This document shows, in pieces, positions 16,401-25,402 of a stretch of 38,302 nt of DNA (the first letter of the stretch is position 1; every line of letters starts with the position of its first letter). Origin of the DNA: Saprospiraceae bacterium. Lineage in GTDB: Bacteria; Bacteroidota; Bacteroidia; Chitinophagales; Saprospiraceae. The notes under the pieces were generated by a model. That model was not told where the DNA came from and did not search any database. It saw nothing but the letters and a program-made list of their open reading frames with translations. The position numbers were made by a program, and so were the translations under genes. The stretch spans positions 1-38,302 of the forward strand of contig JANWXM010000032.1 of assembly GCA_025055285.1 (NCBI GenBank), in the 5' to 3' direction.

Positions 16401-17837
16401 ATGAAGCAGGTCTACCGCATCCTCTGGCTCTCTTTGTGGGCGTTTGCCGTGAAGCTCTCTTGGGCGACAGGGCAGTTGACTGTCGTGCTTAACTCTTTGC
16501 CGCCCAATACGCCGGCGAACGAGCCCATCTACATTGCTGGCTCATTCAATGGATGGGCTCCTGCCGACCCTGCGATGCGGTTAGAGCGCAATGCGGCGGG
16601 TAAGTACCAAGTAAGAATTCACCCGCCCATAGGGTCGATTCATTTTTCCTTTACTCGAGGAAACTGGAGCATAGCGGAGGGGAACAATACAGGTGAGTAT
16701 CCAGCGGTGCATCTTTTTTACTACAATGGAGGTGCACAAACTATTCACGTGGACGTCTCAAGTTGGCGCGTAAGCAACCAGTCCGTCTTTAATGGAGATA
16801 AGAAAGGTACGGTGGCGGTTATTGACGACAACTTTTTTATGCCTCAGTTAAACCGCACGCGTCGAATTTATGCCTACCTGCCGCCTAACTATTATGCCTC
16901 CGCTGGCAAACGGTATCCGGTTTTATACATGCAAGATGGCCAAACGCTTTTTCAGAAAAGCGTTCATCAGAGCGAGGAATGGGAGATCGATGAAAGCATA
17001 GACCGATTGGTTGGAGACGGGCACTATGGCTGCATAGTTATCGGTATTGAAAGCAGCGGAGTAAATCAGATGAACGAGTATTCTCCGTGGTTTAATACGA
17101 CATACGGCGGGGGCGGGCAAGGATCTTCTTACGTAAACTTCATTGTTAATACCTTAAAGCCGTTTATCGATCTACATTTTCGCACCAAATCTGATCGAGA
17201 GTGCACCGCTATTGGCGGCAGCGATTTCGGAGCATTAATTTCCTTTTATGGAGCAATGGAGTTTCAGCACGTTTTTTCTAAGGCATTGCTCTTCTCGCCT
17301 GCGTTTTGGTTTGCTGGGATACCTCTCCAGAATTATGTGCTTGCTAAAGGCAAGCGCAACTCGATGAAAATGTATTTTCTGATTGGAGGTCAGGAACCTT
17401 TATACGTGCGAGATAACTTGATAAATGTAATAAATGGGCTGCGCTCCGTAGGTTTTAGCGACAGTGAAATAGCGCTGGAGGTGCCCAGTGAGGGGCGTGC
17501 TTCGATAAGCTTCTGGCAGAAGCGCTTCCCTCATGCGTTTTCATGGCTTTTCCCATTGCCCTCTACTACCTCCTCGCAGGTGGAACTCGATAACTCAGCG
17601 GTTTCTATTGGAGTTTACCCTAACCCAGCGACAGAATGGATGCGTGTCCGTTGGAAGGGAGAAAATGAGTGGCTGCAAGTTCAGATCGTAAGTGTTCGAG
17701 GTTCCGTAGTGCGCGATGTTTGGGCTTACGAGGAGGAACCCATTTTGGTGAGCGATTTGGCTACTGGAGTGTATTTCGTGCGCGTACGCGCGATGAACGA
17801 CCCAGTTTGGCATACGACATCACTGCTCAAACGATAG
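16401..17837 (+). CDS. T9SS-exported esterase-like protein with N-terminal glycan-binding-like domain, catalytic residues altered
   Basis: Predicted exported protein of 478 residues. Residues 1-24 are a signal peptide; the ATG at 16401 is chosen because it places a Lys and then the hydrophobic core at the N-terminus (ATG 16386 is possible). Residues about 25-115 resemble a CBM20/48-like beta-sandwich (PIYIAGSFNGWAPADP). Residues about 130-385 are an esterase-D type alpha/beta-hydrolase (YLPPNYY, KRYPVLYMQDGQ, MEFQHVFSKALLFSPAFW). Residues about 396-478 are a type A T9SS sorting domain (VYPNPATEWMRV, DLATGVYFVRV). Where the family has GSSxGG the sequence is GGSDFGA, so the nucleophile position is Asp275, and the His expected five residues before Trp372 is Ala367. 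It may be a non-catalytic binding protein. A strong terminator follows. Confidence 0.85.
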   Translation: MKQVYRILWLSLWAFAVKLSWATGQLTVVLNSLPPNTPANEPIYIAGSFNGWAPADPAMRLERNAAGKYQVRIHPPIGSIHFSFTRGNWSIAEGNNTGEYPAVHLFYYNGGAQTIHVDVSSWRVSNQSVFNGDKKGTVAVIDDNFFMPQLNRTRRIYAYLPPNYYASAGKRYPVLYMQDGQTLFQKSVHQSEEWEIDESIDRLVGDGHYGCIVIGIESSGVNQMNEYSPWFNTTYGGGGQGSSYVNFIVNTLKPFIDLHFRTKSDRECTAIGGSDFGALISFYGAMEFQHVFSKALLFSPAFWFAGIPLQNYVLAKGKRNSMKMYFLIGGQEPLYVRDNLINVINGLRSVGFSDSEIALEVPSEGRASISFWQKRFPHAFSWLFPLPSTTSSQVELDNSAVSIGVYPNPATEWMRVRWKGENEWLQVQIVSVRGSVVRDVWAYEEEPILVSDLATGVYFVRVRAMNDPVWHTTSLLKR

Positions 17838-17892
17838 AAGAATGAACGATTAATTTCCGCTTAACTCAATTTAAAACGCGAGCCTGATCGCG

Positions 17893-17932
17893 AAACCGCG
17901 CAACTGCTGTAAAAGCGGGCGCGGTTTTTGCT
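17893..17932 (+). terminator. intrinsic terminator after the T9SS-exported protein
   Basis: AAACCGCGC (17893-17901) and GCGCGGTTT (17919-17927) form a perfect 9-pair stem, followed by TTTTTGCTTTT including the stem end. It lies 55 bases after the stop codon and before the convergent polA stop. Confidence 0.78.
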
Positions 17933-17933
17933 T

Positions 17934-20753
17934 TTAATGGGCTTCTAGCCAGTTATTCCCTACCCCTATTTCTACGATGATAGGCACGCGCAGGTCAGGT
18001 AGCGCTGATGTCATCTTTTCCTGGACAAGCGCTTTTAGTGTTTCGACTTCATCTCGTCGAGCATCAAAGACAAGTTCGTCGTGTACCTGCAGAATGAGAT
18101 GTGAGCGCAACTGAGCAGCGCGCATGGCCTTCCAAATGTTAACCATTGCCACCTTTATAAGGTCGGCAGCGGTGCCCTGAATAGGAGTATTGATGGCCAT
18201 GCGTTCGGCCATGCTGCGACTTGCGCCATTGCGGCTGTGGATATCGCGTAGGTAGCGGCGGCGGCCAAGAAGCGTTTCGACGTAGCCATTGGCCCGCGCG
18301 AAATCCACCATAGTTTCCATGTAGCGCTTTAAACCGGGGTATTGAGTGAAATAGTTGTCAATTAATTCTTTAGCTTGTGTTCGCTTGATACCTAGTTGGT
18401 TGCTCAAATTGCTTGCGCCAGCACCATAAATAATACTAAAATTGACTGTTTTGGCAATACGGCGTTGTTCAGGGGTTACCTGTTCAATAGGCACTCCAAA
18501 GACACGTGCAGCAGTGGTTTGGTGAATATCCTGATTTTTTTGGAATGCCTCTATCATGGCCTCTTCATGGCTTATATGAGCAATGATGCGCAGCTCAATC
18601 TGAGAGTAGTCGGCCGACAGGATGACGTGTTCGTCATCGCGCGGGATGAACGCTTCCCGAACTCGACGACCTTCAGGCGTTCGAATAGGGATGTTTTGTA
18701 AATTTGGGTTTTGGCTACTTAGGCGACCAGTAGCTGTTAGAGCCTGATTAAATGAAGAGTGCACCCGACCTGTTCGAGGATTCACTAAAGCAGGCAAGGC
18801 CTCTACGTATGTGCTGCGCAACTTTTGCAAGGCGCGGTGCTGAAGAATGTCAGCGCATATAGGGTATTCTCTCGCAAGCGAAGAGAGCACTTCTTCATCT
18901 GTAGAGTATTGCCCGCTCTTCATCTTCTTTCCTGGATAGGGAATTTTTAGGCGCTCGAACAAAACTTCGCCTACCTGCTTTGGACTCGCGAGATTAAAGG
19001 GGTGGCCGACATCCCTCAAAATTTTCTCTTCTATGGCCTGGATAGCTGCTGCCAGCTCTTTGGAATATTCTTTCAGAAAATCTGCATCTATTCTCACACC
19101 AGCAAATTCCATATCGGCAAGAACCTTAATGAGCGGACATTCTACTGTATGAAACAAGCGAAGCAGATGAGGTCCGCCGGCTTCTAACTGAGGTTCTAGG
19201 CAATTTTTTAATTGAAGCGCTAAGTCCGCATCCTCAGCAGCATATTCCTTGATTTGTTCTAGAGGTACATCGCGCATACTGCCCTGATGGATGCCCTTTT
19301 TCCCGATGAGCTCCTCGATTTTAACAGGGCTGTAATCTAGGTAGGTTTCCGCAAGGTAACTAAGGTTATGCCGAAGTTCGGGTTCGAGCAGGTAGTGGGC
19401 AATCATGGTGTCCCAAAATGCTCCACGCAAGTCAACGCCGTAGTTTTTCAACACAATGGCGTCGTACTTTAAATTTTGTCCGACTTTTTCAATATGCTCG
19501 TTTTCAAAGAAAGGTCGAAACTCCTCCACAATAGCCTGGGCCTGAGTGCGATCGGGAGGTATGGGTACATACCAAGCCTCATGCGGTTTGAAGGCAAAGG
19601 AAAAGCCTACGAGTTCCGCTTGCGTCGGTTCGATTGCTGTGGTTTCAGAGTCGTAGGAAACGGATTTGCGTGTCAACAGCTTTTGAAGTAGTTCTACTCG
19701 TTGCTCGGGCGTCTCGACTAGGTGATACTGATGAGGGGTATTGTAGATATTTTTAACACCTCGTCGGATTTCTTGCGGTGGGGTGTGCTCATCAGTGGGC
19801 GTCGAGGATTCTTCAAAAAGCGAGCCTTGCTTTGCCTGTATTGCTGTAACAGGCTGCGTTGAAGGTCCCGTCCTTCCTGCGAGCGGATGTTTTAGAATAT
19901 CGTTAGCGAGTGTGCGAAATTCCAATTCTTTAAAAATTTCCAACAATGCCTCTCGGTCGAAGGTCTTTACCTTAAATGCTTCTTCGTCAAAAGTTACAGG
20001 AGCATGAGTATCTATGGTGGCCAACCACTTAGACATGAGCGCCTGCTCACCATGCTGCGCTAGAATTTCACCTAACTTACCTTTGATGTGAGCGGTATGC
20101 TGCAACACCTTTTCTACCGAATCGTACTCAGCCAATAAGCGGGCAGCTGTTTTTTCTCCCACGCCGGGCAAGCCAGGGATGTTGTCTACAGCATCGCCCA
20201 TGAGGCCAAGCATATCAACTACTTGCTCTACGCGTCGGATACCCCAGCGCTCACAAACTTCATTAGGCCCCCAAATTTCCACGTCACTGCCCTGACGACC
20301 AGGCTTATAAAGAAAAATGCGTTCGCTGACTAATTGCCCCATGTCCTTATCCGAAGTAACGAGGTAAACCTGGAAGCCCTGTTCTGCAGCTTGCCGAGCC
20401 AGGGTGCCCATTACATCGTCGGCCTCATAGTTAGGCACAACTAGAACGGGCAGGTTCATGGCGCGTACAATTTTTTCCACCCATGGAAGGGCTATGGTAA
20501 TGTCTTCTGGCTGTTCTTCGCGGTTCGCCTTGTAGGATTCGTATCGTTCGTGCCGAAATGTGCCACCTGGAGGGTCAAACACAACTGCTAAGTGAGTGGG
20601 CTGTTCGCGCAAGAGAGTGTCCCACAACGTTCGCACAAAGCCATGAATAGCTGAGACATTCCAACCCTTGGAGTTAAATAATGGCCTAGCAATAAAGGCA
20701 TAATGGGCCCTATAAATTAAGGCATGGCCGTCGAAAAGAAAAAGTTTTTTCAT
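17934..20753 (-). CDS. polA: DNA polymerase I
   Basis: Family A polymerase of 939 residues for gap filling, primer removal and repair synthesis. The 5'-3' exonuclease domain (about 1-290) has FLFDGHALIYRAHYAF, TSDKDMGQL and the helix-hairpin-helix GLPGVGEKTAARLL. The 3'-5' exonuclease domain (about 370-550) keeps its catalytic residues: DSETT (Exo I), GQNLKYD (Exo II) and YAAEDAD (Exo III), so proofreading should be active. The polymerase domain has motif A (DYSQIELRIIAHIS, Asp near 713), motif B (RRIAKTVNFSIIYG) and motif C (QVHDELVFD near 890). The ATG at 20753 starts MKKLFLFDGH; the 30-codon upstream extension overlaps the abgT stop region and is not family-like. Confidence 0.97.
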   Translation of the reverse strand: MKKLFLFDGHALIYRAHYAFIARPLFNSKGWNVSAIHGFVRTLWDTLLREQPTHLAVVFDPPGGTFRHERYESYKANREEQPEDITIALPWVEKIVRAMNLPVLVVPNYEADDVMGTLARQAAEQGFQVYLVTSDKDMGQLVSERIFLYKPGRQGSDVEIWGPNEVCERWGIRRVEQVVDMLGLMGDAVDNIPGLPGVGEKTAARLLAEYDSVEKVLQHTAHIKGKLGEILAQHGEQALMSKWLATIDTHAPVTFDEEAFKVKTFDREALLEIFKELEFRTLANDILKHPLAGRTGPSTQPVTAIQAKQGSLFEESSTPTDEHTPPQEIRRGVKNIYNTPHQYHLVETPEQRVELLQKLLTRKSVSYDSETTAIEPTQAELVGFSFAFKPHEAWYVPIPPDRTQAQAIVEEFRPFFENEHIEKVGQNLKYDAIVLKNYGVDLRGAFWDTMIAHYLLEPELRHNLSYLAETYLDYSPVKIEELIGKKGIHQGSMRDVPLEQIKEYAAEDADLALQLKNCLEPQLEAGGPHLLRLFHTVECPLIKVLADMEFAGVRIDADFLKEYSKELAAAIQAIEEKILRDVGHPFNLASPKQVGEVLFERLKIPYPGKKMKSGQYSTDEEVLSSLAREYPICADILQHRALQKLRSTYVEALPALVNPRTGRVHSSFNQALTATGRLSSQNPNLQNIPIRTPEGRRVREAFIPRDDEHVILSADYSQIELRIIAHISHEEAMIEAFQKNQDIHQTTAARVFGVPIEQVTPEQRRIAKTVNFSIIYGAGASNLSNQLGIKRTQAKELIDNYFTQYPGLKRYMETMVDFARANGYVETLLGRRRYLRDIHSRNGASRSMAERMAINTPIQGTAADLIKVAMVNIWKAMRAAQLRSHLILQVHDELVFDARRDEVETLKALVQEKMTSALPDLRVPIIVEIGVGNNWLEAH

Positions 20754-20839
20754 GTTATATGAGAGACGAAGGCCTTCTCTGTCCGAGGTGGTACTTTTCC
20801 TCTGCAAAGATGCTCGTTTCCATGCGTATGAAGACCTTC

Positions 20840-22384
20840 TCACTTATGCGGTGTCGCGAAGACACTCTCCAAACGAATCTCTGCGCCGAAACCCAACGGT
20901 AGATCGAGCACAATCCAGATGACGAGCAACAGCGTCCAACCCAAGATAAATACAAATGTGTAAGGCAGCATGGTAGCTACAAGAGTCCCGATGCCGGCAC
21001 GTGGTTCGTAACGCTGAATAAGCGCTACGATAAGCGCGAAATACGACATCATGGGGGAGATGATGTTGGTGACGCTGTCGCCCACTCGATAGGCAGCCTG
21101 CGTGAATTCCGGCGAATAGCCCAACAACATGAACATAGGGACAAAGACTGGCGCCATGATAGCCCATTTTGCCGATGCACTCCCCATGACGAGATTCACC
21201 GTAGCTGTGAGCAACACAAAGGCCATAGTCAATGGAATTGGACCAAGCCCAGAGGCTTTAAGGGTCTCTGCGCCCTTGACGGCCAGAATGAGTCCTAGAT
21301 TAGTCCAGTTGAAGTAGGCTACAAACTGAGCTGCAAAAAACACCAATACAATGTATGCTCCGAGAGTTTCCATGCTCTTGGCCATACTCTTCATAACGTC
21401 TGCATCTGTCCGCAGAGAGCCTGCTCCTATTCCATAGGCGATTCCCGTTATTGCAGCTCCCAAAAACAGCAAAGCCACAATGCCCGACATAAAAGGCGAA
21501 TGCAGGACGTCTCCTGTCTTCGGGTCACGGAGATATCCGTCAGCAGGCAATAATCCCGCTAAGAGAAAAGCGACAAAAAGACCTGCCGCTGCAAGAGCAA
21601 AGCGCAATCCTCGGCGTTCTGAAGCACTTAAGGGCTTCACGTCTTCGGCTTTCCCCTCGCCCACATAAGCGCCCAGACGTGGTTCCACGATGTGTTCCGT
21701 TACCCATGTTCCAAGCACTGCTATCAGCGGAGCAGAAGCTGCCATGAAATAATAGTTGCAGGCAGGGTTAACTTTGTAATCTGGCTGGACGATGCGAGCT
21801 GCCTCCTCTGACAACCCTGCTAAAAGAGGATCTACCGTCCCTAGTAGCAAATTGGCGCTATATCCGCCCGACACGCCGGCAAAAGCCGCTGCCACCCCTG
21901 CGATCGGATGACGTTTTGCCGCTAGAAAGATAACGGCCGATAGTGGAACTAAAAGCACATACCCTACTTCACTTGCTGTGTTCGACATCACTCCGGCAAA
22001 TACGACCACAAACGTCAACAACCGCGCTGGTGATTTGAGTACTATCCATCGTAAAGCTGTGCCTATTAGACCACTACCTTCTGCAATGCCAATGCCTAGC
22101 AGTGCAACCAATACTGTACCCAGTGGCGCAAAACCAGTGAAATTCTTTACCATATCGGTCAGAATCCGATGGAGACCGGCAGTAGATAGTAGATTAACCA
22201 CTCGAACCTCTTTCTGCGTGCCTGGGTGAAGGACGCTTACGTCGAACCAACTCAACAGACCGCTAAGCAAGATAATGAACACAGCAAAGAGCACGAAAAG
22301 CGTAGCAGGATGGGGCAAGGCGTTGCCTGCCCGCTCAACGACCGCCAAAAAGCGATTGACCCAATTGTTAGAAGCGGTATTCAT
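20840..22384 (-). CDS. AbgT family transporter
   Basis: Inner-membrane protein of 514 residues with about 11-13 hydrophobic helices. It starts [30 protein letters not shown], the standard N-terminus of AbgT (p-aminobenzoyl-glutamate) transporters. [47 protein letters not shown]-type ([19 protein letters not shown]) and [18 protein letters not shown] are family landmarks. Members import p-aminobenzoyl-glutamate or export sulfonamide-type drugs, so either folate-precursor salvage or efflux is possible. The ATG at 22384 is chosen over an upstream start, with a -7 box 43 bases ahead. It precedes polA on the same strand by 86 bases. Confidence 0.93.
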   Translation of the reverse strand: MNTASNNWVNRFLAVVERAGNALPHPATLFVLFAVFIILLSGLLSWFDVSVLHPGTQKEVRVVNLLSTAGLHRILTDMVKNFTGFAPLGTVLVALLGIGIAEGSGLIGTALRWIVLKSPARLLTFVVVFAGVMSNTASEVGYVLLVPLSAVIFLAAKRHPIAGVAAAFAGVSGGYSANLLLGTVDPLLAGLSEEAARIVQPDYKVNPACNYYFMAASAPLIAVLGTWVTEHIVEPRLGAYVGEGKAEDVKPLSASERRGLRFALAAAGLFVAFLLAGLLPADGYLRDPKTGDVLHSPFMSGIVALLFLGAAITGIAYGIGAGSLRTDADVMKSMAKSMETLGAYIVLVFFAAQFVAYFNWTNLGLILAVKGAETLKASGLGPIPLTMAFVLLTATVNLVMGSASAKWAIMAPVFVPMFMLLGYSPEFTQAAYRVGDSVTNIISPMMSYFALIVALIQRYEPRAGIGTLVATMLPYTFVFILGWTLLLVIWIVLDLPLGFGAEIRLESVFATPHK

Positions 22385-22730
22385 GAAGATGATGTGTTTA
22401 AAAGACGCTGTTTGTCGGATGGCGCCCAAATGTACAAGGGAAAAGGCGTCTTGCTTTGCAAAAAAATTTTGCCGCCCGCGGCCAACCCTTTCTCTCGTTT
22501 GAGGAGCCGTTTTAATTAAAGTAAGCGCCTTTACGGCGCCTGACAAAGACTTTTTTCTATCTAAAAAACACTGCCAACCGCTGAACGAGTACAGTGCCTT
22601 TCAAACTGCCTCTTCCCAAAAAGGCAGGGCCTCTGTTTGACGCAAGACTCCTCATCCAGCACCGAAGTAAACCTATGCGGGGCTAGTGCAGCATCGCGCA
22701 GCCTCTGCGCTCCTTTGGCGCTAGGTTCCT
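22385..22730. other. intergenic stretch between the SH3 lipoprotein remnant and abgT
   Basis: It carries the abgT -7 box (22427-22434) and two clean hairpins: GCGCC-TTTAC-GGCGC at 22525-22539, and GCGCAG-CCT-CTGCGC at 22696-22710. The second lies 20 bases after the lipoprotein stop codon on the minus strand but has no U-tract. No convincing coding frame. Confidence 0.45.
22427..22434 (-). promoter_or_regulatory. putative -7 box of the AbgT transporter gene
   Basis: Reads TACATTTG on the minus strand, a full TAnnTTTG match, 43 bases before the ATG at 22384. A CAA-type -33 complement lies 24 bases further, slightly too far. Confidence 0.42.
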
Positions 22731-23466
22731 TCAGTCTGCAGCACCAAGTTCTACGAGGACTCGACCTTCTTTTGAGGTAATGGAGAGGTAACCGTAGCCA
22801 CCATCACCGCTAACGAAAATACCTCCCGGCACCTCTTTTGTTTGAATCGGATCTGGACTCTGACGCAACCAAAGGGGGCGAAAGAGCACAAGCGCTTGCT
22901 GAGGAGTCAAACTCGATGCGGGAATGGAGAAGACAATGGTGGTGCCGCCGTGGTAAATCTTCGTCTCGCAAACAGCGCCATCATGATAATGTTGGCGATA
23001 CCCTTCGAGCAGGTCCGGCTCCGACAAAGTATCGCGCACAGAGAGTCTCGATTACGTAGCTATAAGCTAGCTCTATGTCTGTTATACCTGAGTCTGGCCA
23101 GTCGAGTACAGGTGGGAAGGGCAGCAAATATCCATCAAAAAGATAGCCTTCCTGGCCCTTTGCAGTGCGCACCTTAACCCATTGACCGGACAGCTCAAAG
23201 GAGCCAGTCCTTTCAGCTACATAACGGTATTTCGGGTCTGCAGGCTCAATCACTGTTAGCGGTGTGGTATCTCGAGGAATGATGCCCAATTTCTCACTGT
23301 CTTTTCCCGGCGCCTTTCTTAAAACTAAGCCATCGGCAGCATGCACGTATAAGAATTGGTGCTCTTTTGAAATGGCTTGTCGGTATTCTTTCTCTCTCTT
23401 TCTCTCAGCACCGCAAGCAGAAAAGCACATGACGGCTACTAATAAAGGAAGGGAACGAGCAAACAT
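22731..23466 (-). pseudogene. SH3-domain lipoprotein, split by a frameshift
   Basis: Two overlapping frames on the minus strand read as one protein of about 242 residues. The 5' part (from 23466) has a lipoprotein-type signal peptide (LLVAVMCFSAC, Cys18). A bacterial SH3-like domain follows (LYVHAADGLVLRKAPG, then WVKVRTAKGQEGYLFDGYLLP). It then runs into a short foreign tail after YVIETLCAR. The 3' part (22731-23039, opening RDTLSEPDLLEGYRQ) continues the protein in another frame to the stop at 22731. The switch point lies at or near the (AG)3 run at 23040-23045; one inserted base or two deleted bases would explain it. Intact, it would be an outer-membrane or periplasmic lipoprotein of unknown role. 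It could be a true pseudogene, a slipped repeat or an assembly error. Confidence 0.7.
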
Positions 23467-23489
23467 GTTTCATTTTTTTAGTGATAAAT

Positions 23490-23505
23490 CGCCTAAAAAT
23501 AGGCG
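23490..23505. repeat. small inverted repeat upstream of the SH3 lipoprotein
   Basis: CGCCTA-AAAA-TAGGCG is a perfect 6-pair hairpin 24 bases upstream of the lipoprotein start codon. It could be an operator or a leader hairpin. Confidence 0.45.
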
Positions 23506-23597
23506 CATTTTCGTTTTTTCAGTAAAGCGTTTTTTAAAACTTAACAAAAAAGAAACAATCTTTGACTGTTGAAAAGCATCCCGCAACGATCAAAACA

Positions 23598-23629
23598 TTT
23601 GTTGGCCCTGTTAAGCCCTTCTACCTTTG
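23598..23629 (+). promoter_or_regulatory. Bacteroidota-type promoter of the FTCD-murA-DUF2905 run
   Basis: TTTG (23598-23601), 20 bases, TACCTTTG (23622-23629): full consensus at ideal spacing. Transcription would start near 23636 with a leader of about 45 bases that ends in the AAGGAG-type ribosome binding site at 23672-23677, one of the few clear ones in this window. Confidence 0.7.
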
Positions 23630-23680
23630 CCCTTCGATTGTTGAGTCGCATTAGCGCCACGTGCCACAAAGAAGGAGTCA

Positions 23681-25363
23681 ATGAAACAGTTGTTGGAATG
23701 CGTTCCGAACTTTTCGGAAGGACGCAATAAAGATGTGATTCGTCAGATTACGGATGCTATCGAAAGTGTGCGCGGTGTTCGCCTACTGGATGTCGATTCA
23801 GGATGGGCAACGCACCGCACGGTAATTACTTTCGTAGGTGAACCACCAGAGGTAGTGGAAGCGGCCTTTCGAGCCATTCAGAAAGCTTGCGAACTTATAG
23901 ACATGCGTTACCATTCAGGTGCGCATCCGCGTATGGGCGCTACAGACGTATGTCCACTAGTGCCAGTAAGCGGTATTTCGCTAGAAGAAGCCGCTGAATG
24001 GGCGCGTCGTCTGGCCGAACGCGTCGGCCGAGAGCTCGACATTCCGGTTTATCTTTACGAGGCAGCAGCTTCTCGCCCAGAGCGAAAGAGCTTAGCTCAC
24101 ATCCGAGCAGGCGAGTACGAAGGTCTTCCTGAAAAATTAGCTCATCCCGACTGGCAGCCAGACTTTGGGCCAGCGCGTTTCAATCCTAAAAGCGGCGCCA
24201 CAGTTATTGGCGCCCGCGATTTCCTCATTGCCTACAACATTAATTTGAACACCACTTCCACGCGTCGAGCCAACTCCGTGGCTTTCGACGTGCGCGAAGC
24301 CGGGCGCATCGTCAAAGACCCGCTTACAGGCAAACCAGTGCTCGACGAACGCGGTGAACCCATCCGCCAGCCAGGAGCATTGCGAGGAGTCAGAGCTATC
24401 GGGTGGTATATCGAAGAGTACGGCATCGCTCAGGTCTCGATGAACATTACCGACCTAAAAGCTACTCCACTACACCTTGCTTTTGAAGCGTGCTGTGAGA
24501 GCGCAGAGCGCCGAGGCCTGCGCGTCACAGGGTCAGAACTCGTGGGTATGGTGCCGCTGCGCGTGCTTTTAGAAGCAGGTCGCTACTTCTTGAAGAAACA
24601 ACGGCGCAGCACAGGCGTTAGCGAAGAAGAACTTGTAAAGATTGCTATAAAATCGCTTGGCTTAAGTGAACTTGCTCCGTTTGAACCGAAGAAGAAAATC
24701 ATCGAATACCGCATAGCAGAAGATAATGACAAGCGCCTTATTAACAAAGACTTGCGCGCCTTTGCTAATGAGATTGCCTCCGAGAGCCCTGCTCCAGGTG
24801 GAGGCTCAGTAAGTGCTTACGCAGGAGCCTTAGGAGCTTCGCTAGGAGCTATGGTAGCTAATTTGAGCGCACACAAGCGCGGCTGGGACGAACGCTGGGA
24901 AATGTTTTCCGAGGCTGCTGAAACTGGTCAACGGCTAAAGGATGCTCTCTTAAACGCTGTCGACGAAGACGCCCATGCCTTTAATGCTATTATGAGCGCT
25001 CTAAGCTTGCCCAAAAGCACAGAAAACGAAAAAAACCAGCGCAAAGCTGCCATTGAAGCTGCCACGCGCCGAGCTATTGAAGTGCCTCTGCGGGTAATGC
25101 GCACTGCATTGGAAAGTTTTGCGCTCTTTCGCCAGATGGCAGAAGTGGGCAATCCTAATTCAGTCTCCGACGTAGGAGTAGGAGCACTTTGTGCACGCGC
25201 TGCTGTATGTGGAGCGGCGCTCAACGTCCTGACCAATGCCAACAGTCTAGAAGACCGCCCTTATGCTCAGGCTGTTAGCAGTGAAGCTATCCAAGCTATC
25301 GAAGAAGCAAACCGACTAGAGCAAGAAGTCCTAACACTCGTACGTCAGAAAATGGGCTTTTGA
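23681..25363 (+). CDS. ftcD: bifunctional glutamate formimidoyltransferase / formiminotetrahydrofolate cyclodeaminase
   Basis: Fusion protein of 560 residues. The N-terminal part (about 1-325; starts LLECVPNFSEGRN and has RYHSGAHPRMGATDVCPLVPV) is the formimidoyltransferase that moves the formimino group of formiminoglutamate to tetrahydrofolate, the last step of one histidine degradation route. The C-terminal part (about 350-560; LRAFANEIASESPAPGGGSVSAYAGALGASLG) is the cyclodeaminase releasing ammonia and 5,10-methenyl-THF. Both halves look intact and the length is close to the animal FTCD. The start ATG has a good ribosome binding site. No other hut genes are nearby; murA follows after 39 bases on the same strand. 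Confidence 0.95.
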   Translation: MKQLLECVPNFSEGRNKDVIRQITDAIESVRGVRLLDVDSGWATHRTVITFVGEPPEVVEAAFRAIQKACELIDMRYHSGAHPRMGATDVCPLVPVSGISLEEAAEWARRLAERVGRELDIPVYLYEAAASRPERKSLAHIRAGEYEGLPEKLAHPDWQPDFGPARFNPKSGATVIGARDFLIAYNINLNTTSTRRANSVAFDVREAGRIVKDPLTGKPVLDERGEPIRQPGALRGVRAIGWYIEEYGIAQVSMNITDLKATPLHLAFEACCESAERRGLRVTGSELVGMVPLRVLLEAGRYFLKKQRRSTGVSEEELVKIAIKSLGLSELAPFEPKKKIIEYRIAEDNDKRLINKDLRAFANEIASESPAPGGGSVSAYAGALGASLGAMVANLSAHKRGWDERWEMFSEAAETGQRLKDALLNAVDEDAHAFNAIMSALSLPKSTENEKNQRKAAIEAATRRAIEVPLRVMRTALESFALFRQMAEVGNPNSVSDVGVGALCARAAVCGAALNVLTNANSLEDRPYAQAVSSEAIQAIEEANRLEQEVLTLVRQKMGF

Positions 25364-25402
25364 CGCTCCTCTTTTCCCTAAAATTGCTCTTAACATTAGC
25401 AC

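Noticed and set aside
17934-20753. Possible loss of proofreading in DNA polymerase I
   Set aside because: All three exonuclease motifs keep their acidic residues.
20754-20843. 30-codon N-terminal extension of DNA polymerase I
   Set aside because: Basic, non-family sequence reaching the abgT stop; the standard N-terminus begins at 20753.
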